A program made the translations under genes and the position numbers. Positions 7,623 through 17,174 of a stretch of DNA of 64,000 nt are shown piece after piece. Every line of letters begins with the position of its first letter. Within the stretch, counting starts at the first letter, position 1. The stretch is from G963665815 sp942492065. GTDB lineage: Bacteria; Cloacimonadota; Cloacimonadia; Cloacimonadales; JAIOQZ01. The DNA lies in the NCBI GenBank assembly GCA_942492065.1, contig CALODV010000020.1, positions 1-64,000 on the forward strand. Direction: 5' to 3'. The notes below the pieces were generated by a model. That model ran no database searches and was not told where the DNA came from. It worked only from the letters and a program-made list of their open reading frames with translations.

Positions 7623-8594
7623 ATGAGTTATAAGAAACCGGAAATTATGCTTATGCCTGCCTTGGAAATTCTTGGTATTACCGGACTGCAGGAAGGTAAG
7701 GAAGATGCAATGCCGTTTTTGATGAATGAACTGAAAGACATGAAATATGTCAAACGCCTTAATGAACTTGCCGACTCGGATACCTTCTTCTATGCCACCT
7801 TTAACTACAGCTTCGAGAACTCCGGTTATTCCGCAGAATGTGTTCTTGGGAAAAAAATCACTAAAGAGGTTCATGCACCGGAAGGATTAACCATAGTTGA
7901 TTTCCCTGAGAGACTTGTTGCCAGATTCCATCATGACGGCAGAATTGAGGGTAAAGAAGAAATTTATGACTATATATTCTCTGAGTGGATACCCAAAAGC
8001 GGTTTCCAGTTTGCCGATGTATTTGAAATCGAAGAATTCCGTGTAAATGAAGATACGGGAGAAACAGAAAAAGGCATGTGTATTTGCTTGAGTATTGATC
8101 CCGTTGGTGAACAGGTAGATTATCCTGATCCAGAAATAGTCCGACTTGATGAAATGTATGTGGCAGGTATTACCAGAAAAGAGCTACCTTATGAAAACGC
8201 TTCACTCAAAATGTGGAGCAAGCTGGAAAAATCCAATCTGAACCTCAACAGCAATAATGATTTCATAATAGGCGTAAATCATAATATAGAAAAAGACAGT
8301 TCTGAAAATATCAGAGATTACCTCATTGGTAAGATTGTTGATAAAGACCAACCACTTCCGGAAGGTATTGAGCGTATCAAAATCCCTAAACAGCAATATG
8401 CCAGGTTTGTTCTGAAAGGTCACCTTTCCAAGCTTACCGATCTTTATGAATATGCAGTCCTGCAGTGGGTAGACAATTCAAAGTTTAAGTACTGCGGTAC
8501 GTTTGAGATAGAAAAGTATCCTGCAGATTATGATACAAAATCAGATGATATGGAAATGGAACTGTATATCCCGATAATGCCTGCTAGATTTTGA
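7623..8594 (+). CDS. Tandem GyrI-like small-molecule-binding protein
   Basis: 323 residues with no signal peptide and no DNA-binding domain. Two similar halves (~1-160 and ~180-323) each carry the GyrI/AraC effector-binding signature: RLVARFHHDG...YDYIFSEWIPKSG...FEIEEF in the first and QYARFVLKGH...YEYAVLQWVDNS...FEIEKY in the second, the latter closing with MELYIPI. Such domains bind hydrophobic cationic compounds and occur alone or fused to regulators; a free-standing double domain may act as a drug-binding or hydrolase-type protein. Excellent AAGGAG site. It converges on the DUF3089 gene with 6 bp between stops. Confidence 0.8.
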   Translation: MSYKKPEIMLMPALEILGITGLQEGKEDAMPFLMNELKDMKYVKRLNELADSDTFFYATFNYSFENSGYSAECVLGKKITKEVHAPEGLTIVDFPERLVARFHHDGRIEGKEEIYDYIFSEWIPKSGFQFADVFEIEEFRVNEDTGETEKGMCICLSIDPVGEQVDYPDPEIVRLDEMYVAGITRKELPYENASLKMWSKLEKSNLNLNSNNDFIIGVNHNIEKDSSENIRDYLIGKIVDKDQPLPEGIERIKIPKQQYARFVLKGHLSKLTDLYEYAVLQWVDNSKFKYCGTFEIEKYPADYDTKSDDMEMELYIPIMPARF

Positions 8595-8600
8595 TGTTTC

Positions 8601-9599
8601 CTAATTATGAGTTTTCCTATACTCATTAATCCTTACTTTAACATTATGTTGTAAGTTTCTATAGAAGAACATATAATCATAGATATGGAATTCTCCATCC
8701 ATGAAGATTCCCAGTTTTGCGGGATACTCTTTGGGATCGACATCCGGTACTTTCAACGTTCCTCTGTCTGGATCAATGTATGCTCCGGTGAAATGAGGAA
8801 TTTCTCTCAGAATATTACCTGAATAATCGGTAAAACAAGCTCCAAGGTTTTTATCTGCTTCAGCCGGGCTGGAACCGATTGACCAGTTCAAAGGATTAAT
8901 CGAGTAAGTAAAATCTGGAACAATAAGCGATTTATCAATATTCTCAGATTCTGTACTGTAGCATATAATTACACCTGAGTCTTTTTCGGATTGTGCAGGT
9001 TTTAATAACGGATTGTATTCAATGTCTTCCGGGGTTAATCTCCAGCCAATACAATAGGCTGCAATTAGCCTGCTGTTTATCCTGCTGTCAGTGAACTTTT
9101 CCTTCAGCAGACGAATTATCATTTCACTTCCCTGGCTGAATCCTGCCAGAATAAAGGGATCATCGCTGACCGATAAATAGTATTCAAAAGCATTTTCCAC
9201 ATCTCTATAAGCTTTCATGAAAGCTTCATTTATTTTAACATCTGCTGTAGCATCATTATATCCTCGAGCGACAAAACAACTGAGGCCAACTTGTCTGTAA
9301 TAAGGTGCAAAAAAGTCGCAATCACTATCATCGTAAATTCCCTTTTCCATGTTAATAGCACCCAAAAACTTTCTTCTCAACTCCTGATCATCCAAAGGCA
9401 TATTATATAAAGAATCACTTCCCAGAAAAACAGTTGGAGCTACAAAAAAGACATCGTGATATTCAGTAGAGTTTTCCGAAAAATAAGCCCAGTTATCTCT
9501 CTGAGAATAGTCAATAAAAGCACTGAGATTACCGGTAACAGCAATTAAAGCAAACAGAAGTATCAATAGCCTGAATTGAGTAAAGTTATTTATATTCAT
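8601..9599 (-). CDS. DUF3089 exported alpha/beta hydrolase
   Basis: 332 residues. An N-terminal signal peptide or anchor (RLLILLFALIAVTGNLSAF) is followed by the DUF3089 pattern: VFFVAPTVFLGS, DFFAPYYRQ and the nucleophile elbow LAGFSQGSEM (Ser ~155). Later AAYCIGWRLTP and the C-terminal FHIYDYMFFYRNLQHNV match the family. DUF3089 proteins are predicted lipase- or esterase-like serine hydrolases; the substrate is unknown. AAGGAG lies 10 nt upstream. Same direction as the MscS gene but 36 bp downstream, possibly a separate unit. Confidence 0.8.
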   Translation of the reverse strand: MNINNFTQFRLLILLFALIAVTGNLSAFIDYSQRDNWAYFSENSTEYHDVFFVAPTVFLGSDSLYNMPLDDQELRRKFLGAINMEKGIYDDSDCDFFAPYYRQVGLSCFVARGYNDATADVKINEAFMKAYRDVENAFEYYLSVSDDPFILAGFSQGSEMIIRLLKEKFTDSRINSRLIAAYCIGWRLTPEDIEYNPLLKPAQSEKDSGVIICYSTESENIDKSLIVPDFTYSINPLNWSIGSSPAEADKNLGACFTDYSGNILREIPHFTGAYIDPDRGTLKVPDVDPKEYPAKLGIFMDGEFHIYDYMFFYRNLQHNVKVRINEYRKTHN

Positions 9600-9635
9600 A
9601 TAGTTCAGTCTCCTTATGTTGTTTGGTAGAAAACC

Positions 9636-10481
9636 TCAACCTGCCAGTTCTTTCTGCAATGATTTCTGAAAAATTTCTGTCATATCACTCATGAATGCAA
9701 ATTCGTAGCGAATATCCAGAACATAAGCTTTTATACGGAGCTTTATCTTTGGAGTATTCATATGTATTTCCTGTTTAAACACAATCGATACAGGTTTCTT
9801 AAGGTACACATAACGAGATACAACAGCAGATTGATAAGCAATCTTCTTTATACGTTGGAAATCAATATCTGTATCAAGGTAGAATTCCGCTACAACCTGA
9901 CAGTTAGTCTCGCCTGAGTTACTGTTGGAAACAGACTGATTCACAATTTCACTATTTGGAATAGATACCACAGAATCATCCGGGGTTACAATTCTCACAC
10001 TACGCAATCCGATAGTCAAAACTTCACCATAGAACGAGCCAACCTGAATTTTATCTCCGACCTGAAAAGGTCTGTCAAACAGGATCATCACTCCACCGAA
10101 TATATTCTTCAGAATATCCTGAGAGGCAAAACCAATGGCAATACCTGCGGATGCTGTCACTGCAACAATTGTCTGAAAAGGTGGTCTCAGTACACCGACA
10201 ATTATAATGTATACACTGATAGTCCAGCCAATGATTCTTACTATCGGAATAATCCTCTTTACCCCCAGACGGAACCTTGTCCAGCGTTCAGCTATCTTTT
10301 CAAATGCACGGGTAAGATATTTCAGTACGAGAGCTGCAATGATAAATATCATTACCGAAACGAGTATTTTCATTATGGAGATATTCCAGTTTTTTTCTGT
10401 ATTCACTGCTTCTGAAATTGGATTATCTACAGCAGATAATGTTGAAGCAATACCAAGAATAGTAAAAATCAATGATCTCAT
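9636..10481 (-). CDS. MscS-family small-conductance mechanosensitive channel
   Basis: 281 residues. After a possible signal peptide (to ~residue 18) come two membrane segments (~36-60, ~82-104) and the pore helix TM3 (VTASAGIAIGFASQDILKN). The cytoplasmic beta domain follows (RPFQVGDKIQV, TIGLRSVRIVTPDDSVVSIPNS), which is canonical MscS. It would release solutes during osmotic downshock. The start has TTAGGAG, which overlaps the stop codon of the upstream ATPase gene (8 bp between genes), so the two are translationally linked. That pairing is unusual. Confidence 0.93.
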   Translation of the reverse strand: MRSLIFTILGIASTLSAVDNPISEAVNTEKNWNISIMKILVSVMIFIIAALVLKYLTRAFEKIAERWTRFRLGVKRIIPIVRIIGWTISVYIIIVGVLRPPFQTIVAVTASAGIAIGFASQDILKNIFGGVMILFDRPFQVGDKIQVGSFYGEVLTIGLRSVRIVTPDDSVVSIPNSEIVNQSVSNSNSGETNCQVVAEFYLDTDIDFQRIKKIAYQSAVVSRYVYLKKPVSIVFKQEIHMNTPKIKLRIKAYVLDIRYEFAFMSDMTEIFQKSLQKELAG

Positions 10482-10489
10482 TATAACTC

Positions 10490-13372
10490 CTAATACAGCA
10501 GATTCTGTTTGTTAAGTGACGAGATGATAGGTCTGTACAGGAATGGATGGATCTGAAAACCTGAATTGTTTTCGATAATTACACCTTTCTGTAACAAACT
10601 CTTAAGCAGAGTTTCAGCCACTTGCTCTTTCATGATAAAAATATCAGCTAAATCATGTGCATTCAGATTCTCGTGCTGCAGCAAAGCTGCAAGAGCGAAA
10701 AGCTCAACTGATTCCAGATCGTGCAGGAACGACTCCTCGAAACCGATTAGAGGTTTAATGACAACTTTTTCTCTGGTCACTTCTGAAATGGACCGCATCC
10801 ATAGCAGCAGGGAGACCATTATATTACCTCCGCTGATTGAACAGATATTATCGAAATACAATTTCTGAAGAAAGTCCTGTTTAGCCTGATCATCTGAGAG
10901 CTTTCTCAGCTTCTTATCCACCTGCAGGGACACAGGTTTGATATAATCCAGCATATATCCGCTTGCCCGGTGACGCTTCATAATAATCTCAAAAATCTCT
11001 GCCGGATTCATTCCCGGGAGTTTAACAATAAAACGAAAATGCTTTTCAATATGTATTGAACGTTGCAAATACAGCCAGCCAAAATGATTTGCCGTAACTA
11101 TCCAGAAGTAGTCCTTCTGGGATAAGTGCATAATATGCAGGAATTTCTCAAGCAGATCAAACCCATCAACTTTCCGAACAAACAATTGATGAATATTCTC
11201 ACAGACAATGACTCTTTTCTGAGAATAGTCCAGTTTTTCAATAAGAACATCAAGATTTTCTACAGCGTCCGTCAATAGTTTTTCGGAGAGAATGTTAGCC
11301 AGTACTGTCTCGGATTGAATAGTATCATCAAAATTTATTACTATAACCTCATGACCACTGTTAATATTTAGAAGCGCATTTCTCAGCAGGGATGTTTTAC
11401 CTGCTCCCTTTTCCCCTATAATCGCAGTCAGACTCGGTTGAGAATTTGCCCAGTTATTGTAGCTTCTTATAAGACCCTGTAATTCATAATCTCTGGAAGA
11501 AAAGAATCGTTCATTATCGAGAGGTTCCACCTTGAACAGCCTCTGATAAACAAAAGGCAATGCATCAATCCTGTTTTTGGTTTCTATCAGGTACTTCCTG
11601 ATTCTGTCCTGTTGATCTTCATCGGTAGATGTCAACCCAGCTATACGCCTCAACTCATTGTACTGATCCTGTATTTTTTCCGATGACTTATTCAGCAGAC
11701 TTGAGAAGAACGGCAGTTGTTTTAAGAAGAACTTTCCAACATTGATAGTGCTTTTGATAACCTTCTTCTGAGTCTTTTTCGCTGAAATCTTCCTGTGAAT
11801 TTTTCTGAGCTCAGCCAGATCAGTTAGTTTTTCCATTCCGGAAATAGTATCTGATACAAGATTATTGCAATTAACTATCACATTACCAACCAGGGTTTTG
11901 GCATCATTCTGTATCTGCCCTGACTGATTCTTTGCTCTTTGAAATCCTTCTTCCAGAACAGATACTGCAAAACTAAGATCTTTTTCTTTCAAAAACTTTT
12001 CTTCGGCAGCCTCGGAGTTGTAATTGATAACTTCATCTATTTCAACAAGTGAACGCAGCATTCTTTCTTTCAGATTCATGTTATCATTCAGACTCTGATT
12101 GAATTTACTCTTTATCTTGTCGAATATCAGCAAAGACACCAGATCCTTCATGAAGAAAGTAAACTTGTTTGTTCTCTTCTTTTTTACAGCTGGAAACTCC
12201 TGAAAAATCTCAATGGAATCAGGTAGTTTGTTTATCTCTGATTCTATATCATTCACTATATTCTTCCATATACCCGTTAAATCAATCCTGTTGATTGCAT
12301 CAAGTATCTTAGGCTGAATTGATTCCCTGAGTTCGCTGATCAATGGGAAAACCTGTTCTTTCAAGAACCCGTGAAAATCTGCTTCATTAATATCTTTCAG
12401 CATGCTTTCGGTTGATTCGATTCTATCCAGCATCAACTGCATCTTCGGCAGAATGTCCTTTTCCAGTCTGGCATTCAGTTCAATATTCTTCTGATTTAGT
12501 ACAGTCTGATTGAGTAAATTGTTTCTACTGCTATGTATACTTTTCTCAAACAGATTCAGACAAAGAGCAGTATGTTCTGTCATCTCTCTGCTTTCTGATT
12601 TAAACTTCTTTTCCAGTTGTTTATAATGCTTTTTCAGCTTAAATGCCGAATAACTCCTGTAAGAATTAAAAACTGTATCCGCCCACTTATAATTCTCTGA
12701 TAAGAAACCTGCTTTCAAAGAAATATACTCGCTCCATCGCGTTGGTGCCTGAGATATCCATAACTTAAACTCATCAAACTTCTGCCTAAGCTCAGATGAT
12801 TCCTTACTGCTCTCATCAGACAGTTCTAAAAAATCTATAAGAACAGCCTCAATCAATAGGTCCTCTCTTTTCAGAAGCTCTTTGTATTCACTGAAAACAA
12901 ACTCCATTGACAACGGCATCAGAAACTTATCGAGGAACTTATGTATATTTGTAACTCTTAATGCAGGTGAATACTCGTTTTCAGATTTAGATGCCCTCTT
13001 TTTCATATTAAAGAAAAATCTGTTGATGCCCTGCCCTGTTCTATAATGCAAATGCCATAATTTCCTTGAAAACCTGTTATCTATTTCGGAGGGATAGTCC
13101 CTGACCTGTTTTTCATCCAGACCGGATTTCCAGGAGTCCACCTGTGTAATATACCCGGAAACAAGCTGTAATAAATCAGCAACATTATCTTTGTCTTTCA
13201 GCTTTTTCAGCAAAGTCAGCAGTTTGTTATATACTGCGATAGAATTCTGTTCGTCTGTCTTATCAAGTAGACCAATAACTGACTCTATTGTATCAATTTC
13301 CGAAAAAGAAATACATGTACTGATCTTCAGGGTGTAGTCTTCAATTATTTTTCCAATAAACTCGTTGTTCAT
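10490..13372 (-). CDS. Large coiled-coil P-loop ATPase in operon with mscS
   Basis: 960 residues. Residues ~1-600 are alpha-helical and charged, with no recognised domain or membrane segment. The C-terminal third is an AAA/STAND-like P-loop module: Walker A IGEKGAGKTSLL (~650), Walker B VIVCENIHQLF (~720), and a downstream region with winged-helix character (LQHENLNAHDLADIF, GVIIENNSGFQIHPFLYRP). Resembles ORC/Cdc6-type or regulatory ATPases rather than transporters. GGAGGATAAATG at the start. It forms a two-gene operon with the MscS channel, so it may sense or gate envelope or osmotic state (inference). Family not recognised. Confidence 0.75.
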   Translation of the reverse strand: MNNEFIGKIIEDYTLKISTCISFSEIDTIESVIGLLDKTDEQNSIAVYNKLLTLLKKLKDKDNVADLLQLVSGYITQVDSWKSGLDEKQVRDYPSEIDNRFSRKLWHLHYRTGQGINRFFFNMKKRASKSENEYSPALRVTNIHKFLDKFLMPLSMEFVFSEYKELLKREDLLIEAVLIDFLELSDESSKESSELRQKFDEFKLWISQAPTRWSEYISLKAGFLSENYKWADTVFNSYRSYSAFKLKKHYKQLEKKFKSESREMTEHTALCLNLFEKSIHSSRNNLLNQTVLNQKNIELNARLEKDILPKMQLMLDRIESTESMLKDINEADFHGFLKEQVFPLISELRESIQPKILDAINRIDLTGIWKNIVNDIESEINKLPDSIEIFQEFPAVKKKRTNKFTFFMKDLVSLLIFDKIKSKFNQSLNDNMNLKERMLRSLVEIDEVINYNSEAAEEKFLKEKDLSFAVSVLEEGFQRAKNQSGQIQNDAKTLVGNVIVNCNNLVSDTISGMEKLTDLAELRKIHRKISAKKTQKKVIKSTINVGKFFLKQLPFFSSLLNKSSEKIQDQYNELRRIAGLTSTDEDQQDRIRKYLIETKNRIDALPFVYQRLFKVEPLDNERFFSSRDYELQGLIRSYNNWANSQPSLTAIIGEKGAGKTSLLRNALLNINSGHEVIVINFDDTIQSETVLANILSEKLLTDAVENLDVLIEKLDYSQKRVIVCENIHQLFVRKVDGFDLLEKFLHIMHLSQKDYFWIVTANHFGWLYLQRSIHIEKHFRFIVKLPGMNPAEIFEIIMKRHRASGYMLDYIKPVSLQVDKKLRKLSDDQAKQDFLQKLYFDNICSISGGNIMVSLLLWMRSISEVTREKVVIKPLIGFEESFLHDLESVELFALAALLQHENLNAHDLADIFIMKEQVAETLLKSLLQKGVIIENNSGFQIHPFLYRPIISSLNKQNLLY

Positions 13373-13519
13373 TTATCCTCCGGTTCTATAGAATAAATAA
13401 AAAGGATATAAAGCAAAATTAATAATAGCTAATACTGAATAATTTTAAGTATATTGTCAATAAAATTGAATCAGGGCAGTATACTTATTAGTGAAATCAG
13501 CAATTCTTAAAGAGGATAA

Positions 13520-13738
13520 ATGAGATTTTTTTTTGCACAGTATCCTTTGTCTGGTGAACTCGGCATTTCAATAAAAAAAATAAATAATTTTGCATCGACG
13601 GAAATTACTCCGAGCTGTGATTCAAGTCTTTTACCACTCAAACTCCCTTCAGCAAAAAAAAACTTATTGCCATTCTTGACTCAAAAGCAGAGCTTTGTTT
13701 TATTGAGTAAATATGGTATTATGGATAGTTATATTTAA
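13520..13738 (+). CDS. Doubtful small ORF
   Basis: 72 codons preceded by AGAGGATAA, which looks like a ribosome site. The product has no recognisable motif, is rich in homopolymer-derived K/F/L, and its 3' end overlaps the candidate promoter of the next gene. It may be a leader ORF or chance. Confidence 0.25.
   Translation: MRFFFAQYPLSGELGISIKKINNFASTEITPSCDSSLLPLKLPSAKKNLLPFLTQKQSFVLLSKYGIMDSYI
13703..13731 (+). promoter_or_regulatory. Candidate promoter of the DUF6485-ribBA unit
   Basis: TTGAGT, 17-bp spacer, TAGTTA, ending 30 bp before the ATG at 13762. I did not see an FMN-riboswitch-like fold in the short leader. Confidence 0.35.
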
Positions 13739-13761
13739 AACTACTTAATCAGGAGATAGAT

Positions 13762-13965
13762 ATGAATTGTGAAAACTCAGCTAAAAATATGCAGAACTGC
13801 AATTGCTCTTACCCTTGCAGCAAGAAAGGTGTCTGCTGTGAATGCATCAGTTACCACCGTTCAATGAAACAGCTTCCGGCATGTTATTTTCCGGATGATG
13901 CTGAAAAAACTTATGACAGAAGTATTAAACACTTTGTAGAATTATATAAACAGGGAAGGATTTAG
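13762..13965 (+). CDS. DUF6485 cysteine-rich small protein
   Basis: 67 residues. Cysteine cluster NCNCSYPCSKKGVCCECISYHR followed by QLPACYF, matching the DUF6485 pattern; probably a metal-binding protein (zinc or Fe-S). AGGAGATAGAT precedes ATG. It lies 11 bp before ribBA in the same direction, likely one transcript. Function unknown. Confidence 0.85.
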   Translation: MNCENSAKNMQNCNCSYPCSKKGVCCECISYHRSMKQLPACYFPDDAEKTYDRSIKHFVELYKQGRI

Positions 13966-13976
13966 GATACCCCAAA

Positions 13977-15185
13977 ATGGAAAAACATTTTTGCACAGTA
14001 GAACAGGCAGTAGAAGATATTAAAAACGGAAAATTCGTAATTGTTGTAGATGATGAAAACAGAGAAAACGAAGGTGATTTGATCTGTTCGGGAGAACTCA
14101 TTACTCCTCAGATGGTTAACTTCATGATCTCCAAAGCAAGAGGTCTGGTTTGCGTTCCTGTCAGCAAAGAAATCGCTGAGAGACTGAACATTCCTCTAAT
14201 GACAGACGATATAACAGAAAAACACGGAACTAAATTCACGATATCAATCGATGCTATAAAAAACACAACAACAGGTATATCTGCTTCAGACAGATATGAA
14301 ACTATCATACAAATGACAGAAGATTCATCTGTTGAAAGAGATTTTGTTCGTCCCGGACACATTTTTCCTCTTATTGCAGAACCGGGAGGAGTTCTTAAAC
14401 GTACAGGACACACAGAAGCATCTATTGACCTGATGCAGCTTGCCGGACTAAAAAAAGTCGGAGTTATCTGCGAAATTATTAAAGATGATGGTGAGATGGC
14501 AAGAATGCCTGATTTAATCAAATATTCTGCTGAGCACGGTATCAAAATCCTGACAATCCAGGATTTGATTCAGTACCGCCGTAAAACAGAAAAGCTTATA
14601 AAGAAAAGCTCAGAAGCTGAACTGCCGACGAAATACGGTACATTCAGAATTTCTACCTATGAAAGCCTGGTATCCAATGAATATCACATTGCTCTGGTAA
14701 AAGGTGATGTAAAAGGAAAAGAAAACATTCTTGTCAGAGTACACTCAGAATGCCTGACAGGTGATGCACTATTCTCTAACAGATGTGATTGCGGTGAACA
14801 GCTGGAATGGGCGTTCAACAAGATTGAGGAAGAAGGCGAAGGTGTAATTCTGTATATGAAACAGGAAGGGCGAGGAATTGGTCTTCTGGCGAAAATCCAG
14901 GCATACCATCTGCAGGATCACGGCAGAGACACCGTAGAAGCTAACCTTGAACTAGGCTTCGATTCTGATATGAGAGATTATGGTATCGGAGCTCAGATTC
15001 TCAAAGATCTTGGACTTCATAAAATTCGACTTCTCACGAATAATCCCAAGAAACTAGTAGGATTAAGCGGCTACGATCTGGAAATATCCGAAAGGGTTCC
15101 TGTGGAAATAGAACCTAACAAAGATAACAAAAAGTATCTGACAACAAAGAAAGAAAAAATGGGTCATATGCTTAAACATCTCTGA
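13977..15185 (+). CDS. ribBA: Bifunctional 3,4-dihydroxy-2-butanone-4-phosphate synthase / GTP cyclohydrolase II
   Basis: 402 residues, the usual length. Residues ~1-200 are RibB (VVDDENRENEGDLI, GHTEASIDLMQLAGL) and make the four-carbon unit from ribulose-5-phosphate. Residues ~205-402 are RibA (VRVHSECLTGDALFSNRCDC zinc site, YMKQEGRGIGL), opening GTP. Together these supply both precursors of riboflavin. Both catalytic signatures are intact. The ribosome site is weak (TTAGGATACCCC), suggesting coupling to the upstream DUF6485 gene. Other rib genes are not in this window. Confidence 0.96.
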   Translation: MEKHFCTVEQAVEDIKNGKFVIVVDDENRENEGDLICSGELITPQMVNFMISKARGLVCVPVSKEIAERLNIPLMTDDITEKHGTKFTISIDAIKNTTTGISASDRYETIIQMTEDSSVERDFVRPGHIFPLIAEPGGVLKRTGHTEASIDLMQLAGLKKVGVICEIIKDDGEMARMPDLIKYSAEHGIKILTIQDLIQYRRKTEKLIKKSSEAELPTKYGTFRISTYESLVSNEYHIALVKGDVKGKENILVRVHSECLTGDALFSNRCDCGEQLEWAFNKIEEEGEGVILYMKQEGRGIGLLAKIQAYHLQDHGRDTVEANLELGFDSDMRDYGIGAQILKDLGLHKIRLLTNNPKKLVGLSGYDLEISERVPVEIEPNKDNKKYLTTKKEKMGHMLKHL

Positions 15186-15197
15186 TTTGGAGGATAA

Positions 15198-15779
15198 ATG
15201 GTTTTTCTCAAAGCATTATGTCTTTTAATCTTGAACACCGGTCTCGGCTGGTTGTTTGTATTTGCTGTTAAAGCTTTCTTTTTCTATCCGAAAAAGCCTT
15301 TGTATTTAGGAAAAAAGAAGATTCCTTTTACTCCGGGTTTTCTCCATAGAAAACATGATCTGTATATGGGGAAACTCCATAAATGGATTGAAGAGTTCTG
15401 GTCTGCCATTAACGATGAAAATAATGCGGATACATATATATACAAATGGGAACAGAAAGCATACCAGATTGTCTGGGAAAAACTCGATGCCCTGAACAAA
15501 ATCAAGTACCTACCTGGTGTAATAGTTTTTAACATCAGAAAATTTGTCGCTCTATTGATTTTCGAAATAGTGAAACAGTTTTTCAGAAACTTCGTTCCAT
15601 ATTTGGCAGAAAAGTACGAAGTACAGTTAAAAATAGAAGAAATCTGTGCAAAAATAGATGTTAATACAGTCTTGGATTTCTTTAACAGATATGTTTACAG
15701 GTACTTATGGTTCTTCTTTGTTGGATTTGCTACTCTGGTAGGATTTTATAACTTTATTCTCTTTTTAATCCTGCATTAA
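15198..15779 (+). CDS. DUF445-like membrane protein
   Basis: 193 residues with hydrophobic segments at ~5-28 and ~168-190. The N-terminal stretch (GLGWLFVFAVKAFFFYPKKP then KKKIPFTPGFLHRKHDLYMG) resembles the start of DUF445/YheB-like proteins (GxxTNxxAxxMLFRP, then PFTPGxxP). The middle is a basic helical domain. It begins 12 bp after ribBA with TTGGAGGATAA, so it is probably co-transcribed. Role unknown; family assignment is by eye. Confidence 0.6.
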   Translation: MVFLKALCLLILNTGLGWLFVFAVKAFFFYPKKPLYLGKKKIPFTPGFLHRKHDLYMGKLHKWIEEFWSAINDENNADTYIYKWEQKAYQIVWEKLDALNKIKYLPGVIVFNIRKFVALLIFEIVKQFFRNFVPYLAEKYEVQLKIEEICAKIDVNTVLDFFNRYVYRYLWFFFVGFATLVGFYNFILFLILH

Positions 15780-15866
15780 ACGCAGATTTTCCGGTTTTAA
15801 GAAGTATTATATACTGAGACCGAAATATATATTTATGGTTGAAATTTAATTAAAGAGGTTTTTATA

Positions 15867-17162
15867 ATGAAAAAAACATCCGTTATTACAATAGCATTAG
15901 TGTTGATTATCGGAATCTGCACAGCTGAAACATACGATCTGGACCAAATAATCAGAATTGGACTGGATAATGTACTGGACTATAAACTTGAACTTCTGAA
16001 TTCAAAATACAGTGAACAACAGATGACTCAAAGCGTCATTGACCTGTTTCCCAGCGTCAGTGCATCCTACAGTTATGCTTATTCAGGTCGAGAAAGTTTC
16101 TTTGACTTGCCGAGAAACACAGTAAAAGACAATACTATGGACGTAATCGATGATGCAAGACTGAGCTATTCCATATCAAAGACATTTTCACTGAATGATC
16201 AGTCTATTTTTGGATATATGACATCAAAAAATGATCTTAAACAATCTAAAATCAGCGAAACACAGAAGAAGAAAGATGTTGTATATTCAATATTATCAAA
16301 ATATTTAACCGTCGTAGAAGGTCAAAATGCTCTGAAAATCAGACAGGAAAACCTTAAACTTGAACAAAAAGTATTCCAGGAAACTAAAATGCTTTTTGAT
16401 ACAGACAGAAAAACATCGCTTGATCTGAAACAGGCTGAGATTTCTCTGATCAATGCAAAAATCAGCCTTAACGAACAAGTCAACTCCTACCGTAAACAGA
16501 GAGAAGATCTGCTTCATTATATTGGTCTACCTGTTGATTCTGTTTACTTCAGTGACCCTGAAGTGGAGATTAAAACATCTGCACCTGACTATACTGAATC
16601 AAACAACATGAAAATGTCAGAGCTTCAACTGAAGAACAGAAAACTAACTACACTTCAGAACAGCTTATCAATTATTCCATCACTTTCTTTAAGCTATAAC
16701 TTCAGTGAATCAGCAGATTACGAACAGATAAACGATTTTATGGGATTAAACATTAAAGACGGCGGATTCAGTATTGGACTAAGTCTTTCATATAACTTTA
16801 CAGATTCTTATAAAGATATTACAAACAATATATATACAAAAAATACTTTGAAGCATGCGGAAAAAAAGTTTGAGTATGACAAGGAACAGGAGCGAATTGA
16901 GTATGAACAGCTATTGGAAGACTGGCAGAACCTGAAAAATACTTATGAGTTATCTACAGACAGACTCAAGCTTGCAGAAGAGAACTTCAACATGTCTCAG
17001 GAAAAATATAATCTTGGGATGCTCAGCATGATTGATCTGGATAATGCAAAGATAACTCTGCTGAACGCAAGACTTTCTCACAACTCTACATATTTCTCTC
17101 TCATACAGAAATATGAAGAACTTAACCTGCATGTTTCAGGACTATTACTTGGAAAATACTAA
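15867..17162 (+). CDS. TolC-family outer-membrane efflux protein
   Basis: 431 residues. Signal peptide (ITIALVLIIGICTAE) followed by two OEP repeats of long helices and short beta strands (DLFPSVSASYSYAYSG; SIIPSLSLSYNFSES; SIGLSLSYNFTD). The helical repeats contain LKQAEISLINAKISL and LDNAKITLLNARLSH, the typical matched positions. Forms the outer-membrane tunnel of a tripartite exporter. First of six genes running to 22496; AGAGG site. The 12-bp gap to the adaptor gene supports one complex. Confidence 0.9.
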   Translation: MKKTSVITIALVLIIGICTAETYDLDQIIRIGLDNVLDYKLELLNSKYSEQQMTQSVIDLFPSVSASYSYAYSGRESFFDLPRNTVKDNTMDVIDDARLSYSISKTFSLNDQSIFGYMTSKNDLKQSKISETQKKKDVVYSILSKYLTVVEGQNALKIRQENLKLEQKVFQETKMLFDTDRKTSLDLKQAEISLINAKISLNEQVNSYRKQREDLLHYIGLPVDSVYFSDPEVEIKTSAPDYTESNNMKMSELQLKNRKLTTLQNSLSIIPSLSLSYNFSESADYEQINDFMGLNIKDGGFSIGLSLSYNFTDSYKDITNNIYTKNTLKHAEKKFEYDKEQERIEYEQLLEDWQNLKNTYELSTDRLKLAEENFNMSQEKYNLGMLSMIDLDNAKITLLNARLSHNSTYFSLIQKYEELNLHVSGLLLGKY

Positions 17163-17174
17163 CAGGAGATATAA

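Noticed and set aside
13977..13977. FMN riboswitch before ribBA
   Set aside because: The gene follows DUF6485 by 11 bp and the leader before DUF6485 is too short and lacks the conserved FMN-element stems.
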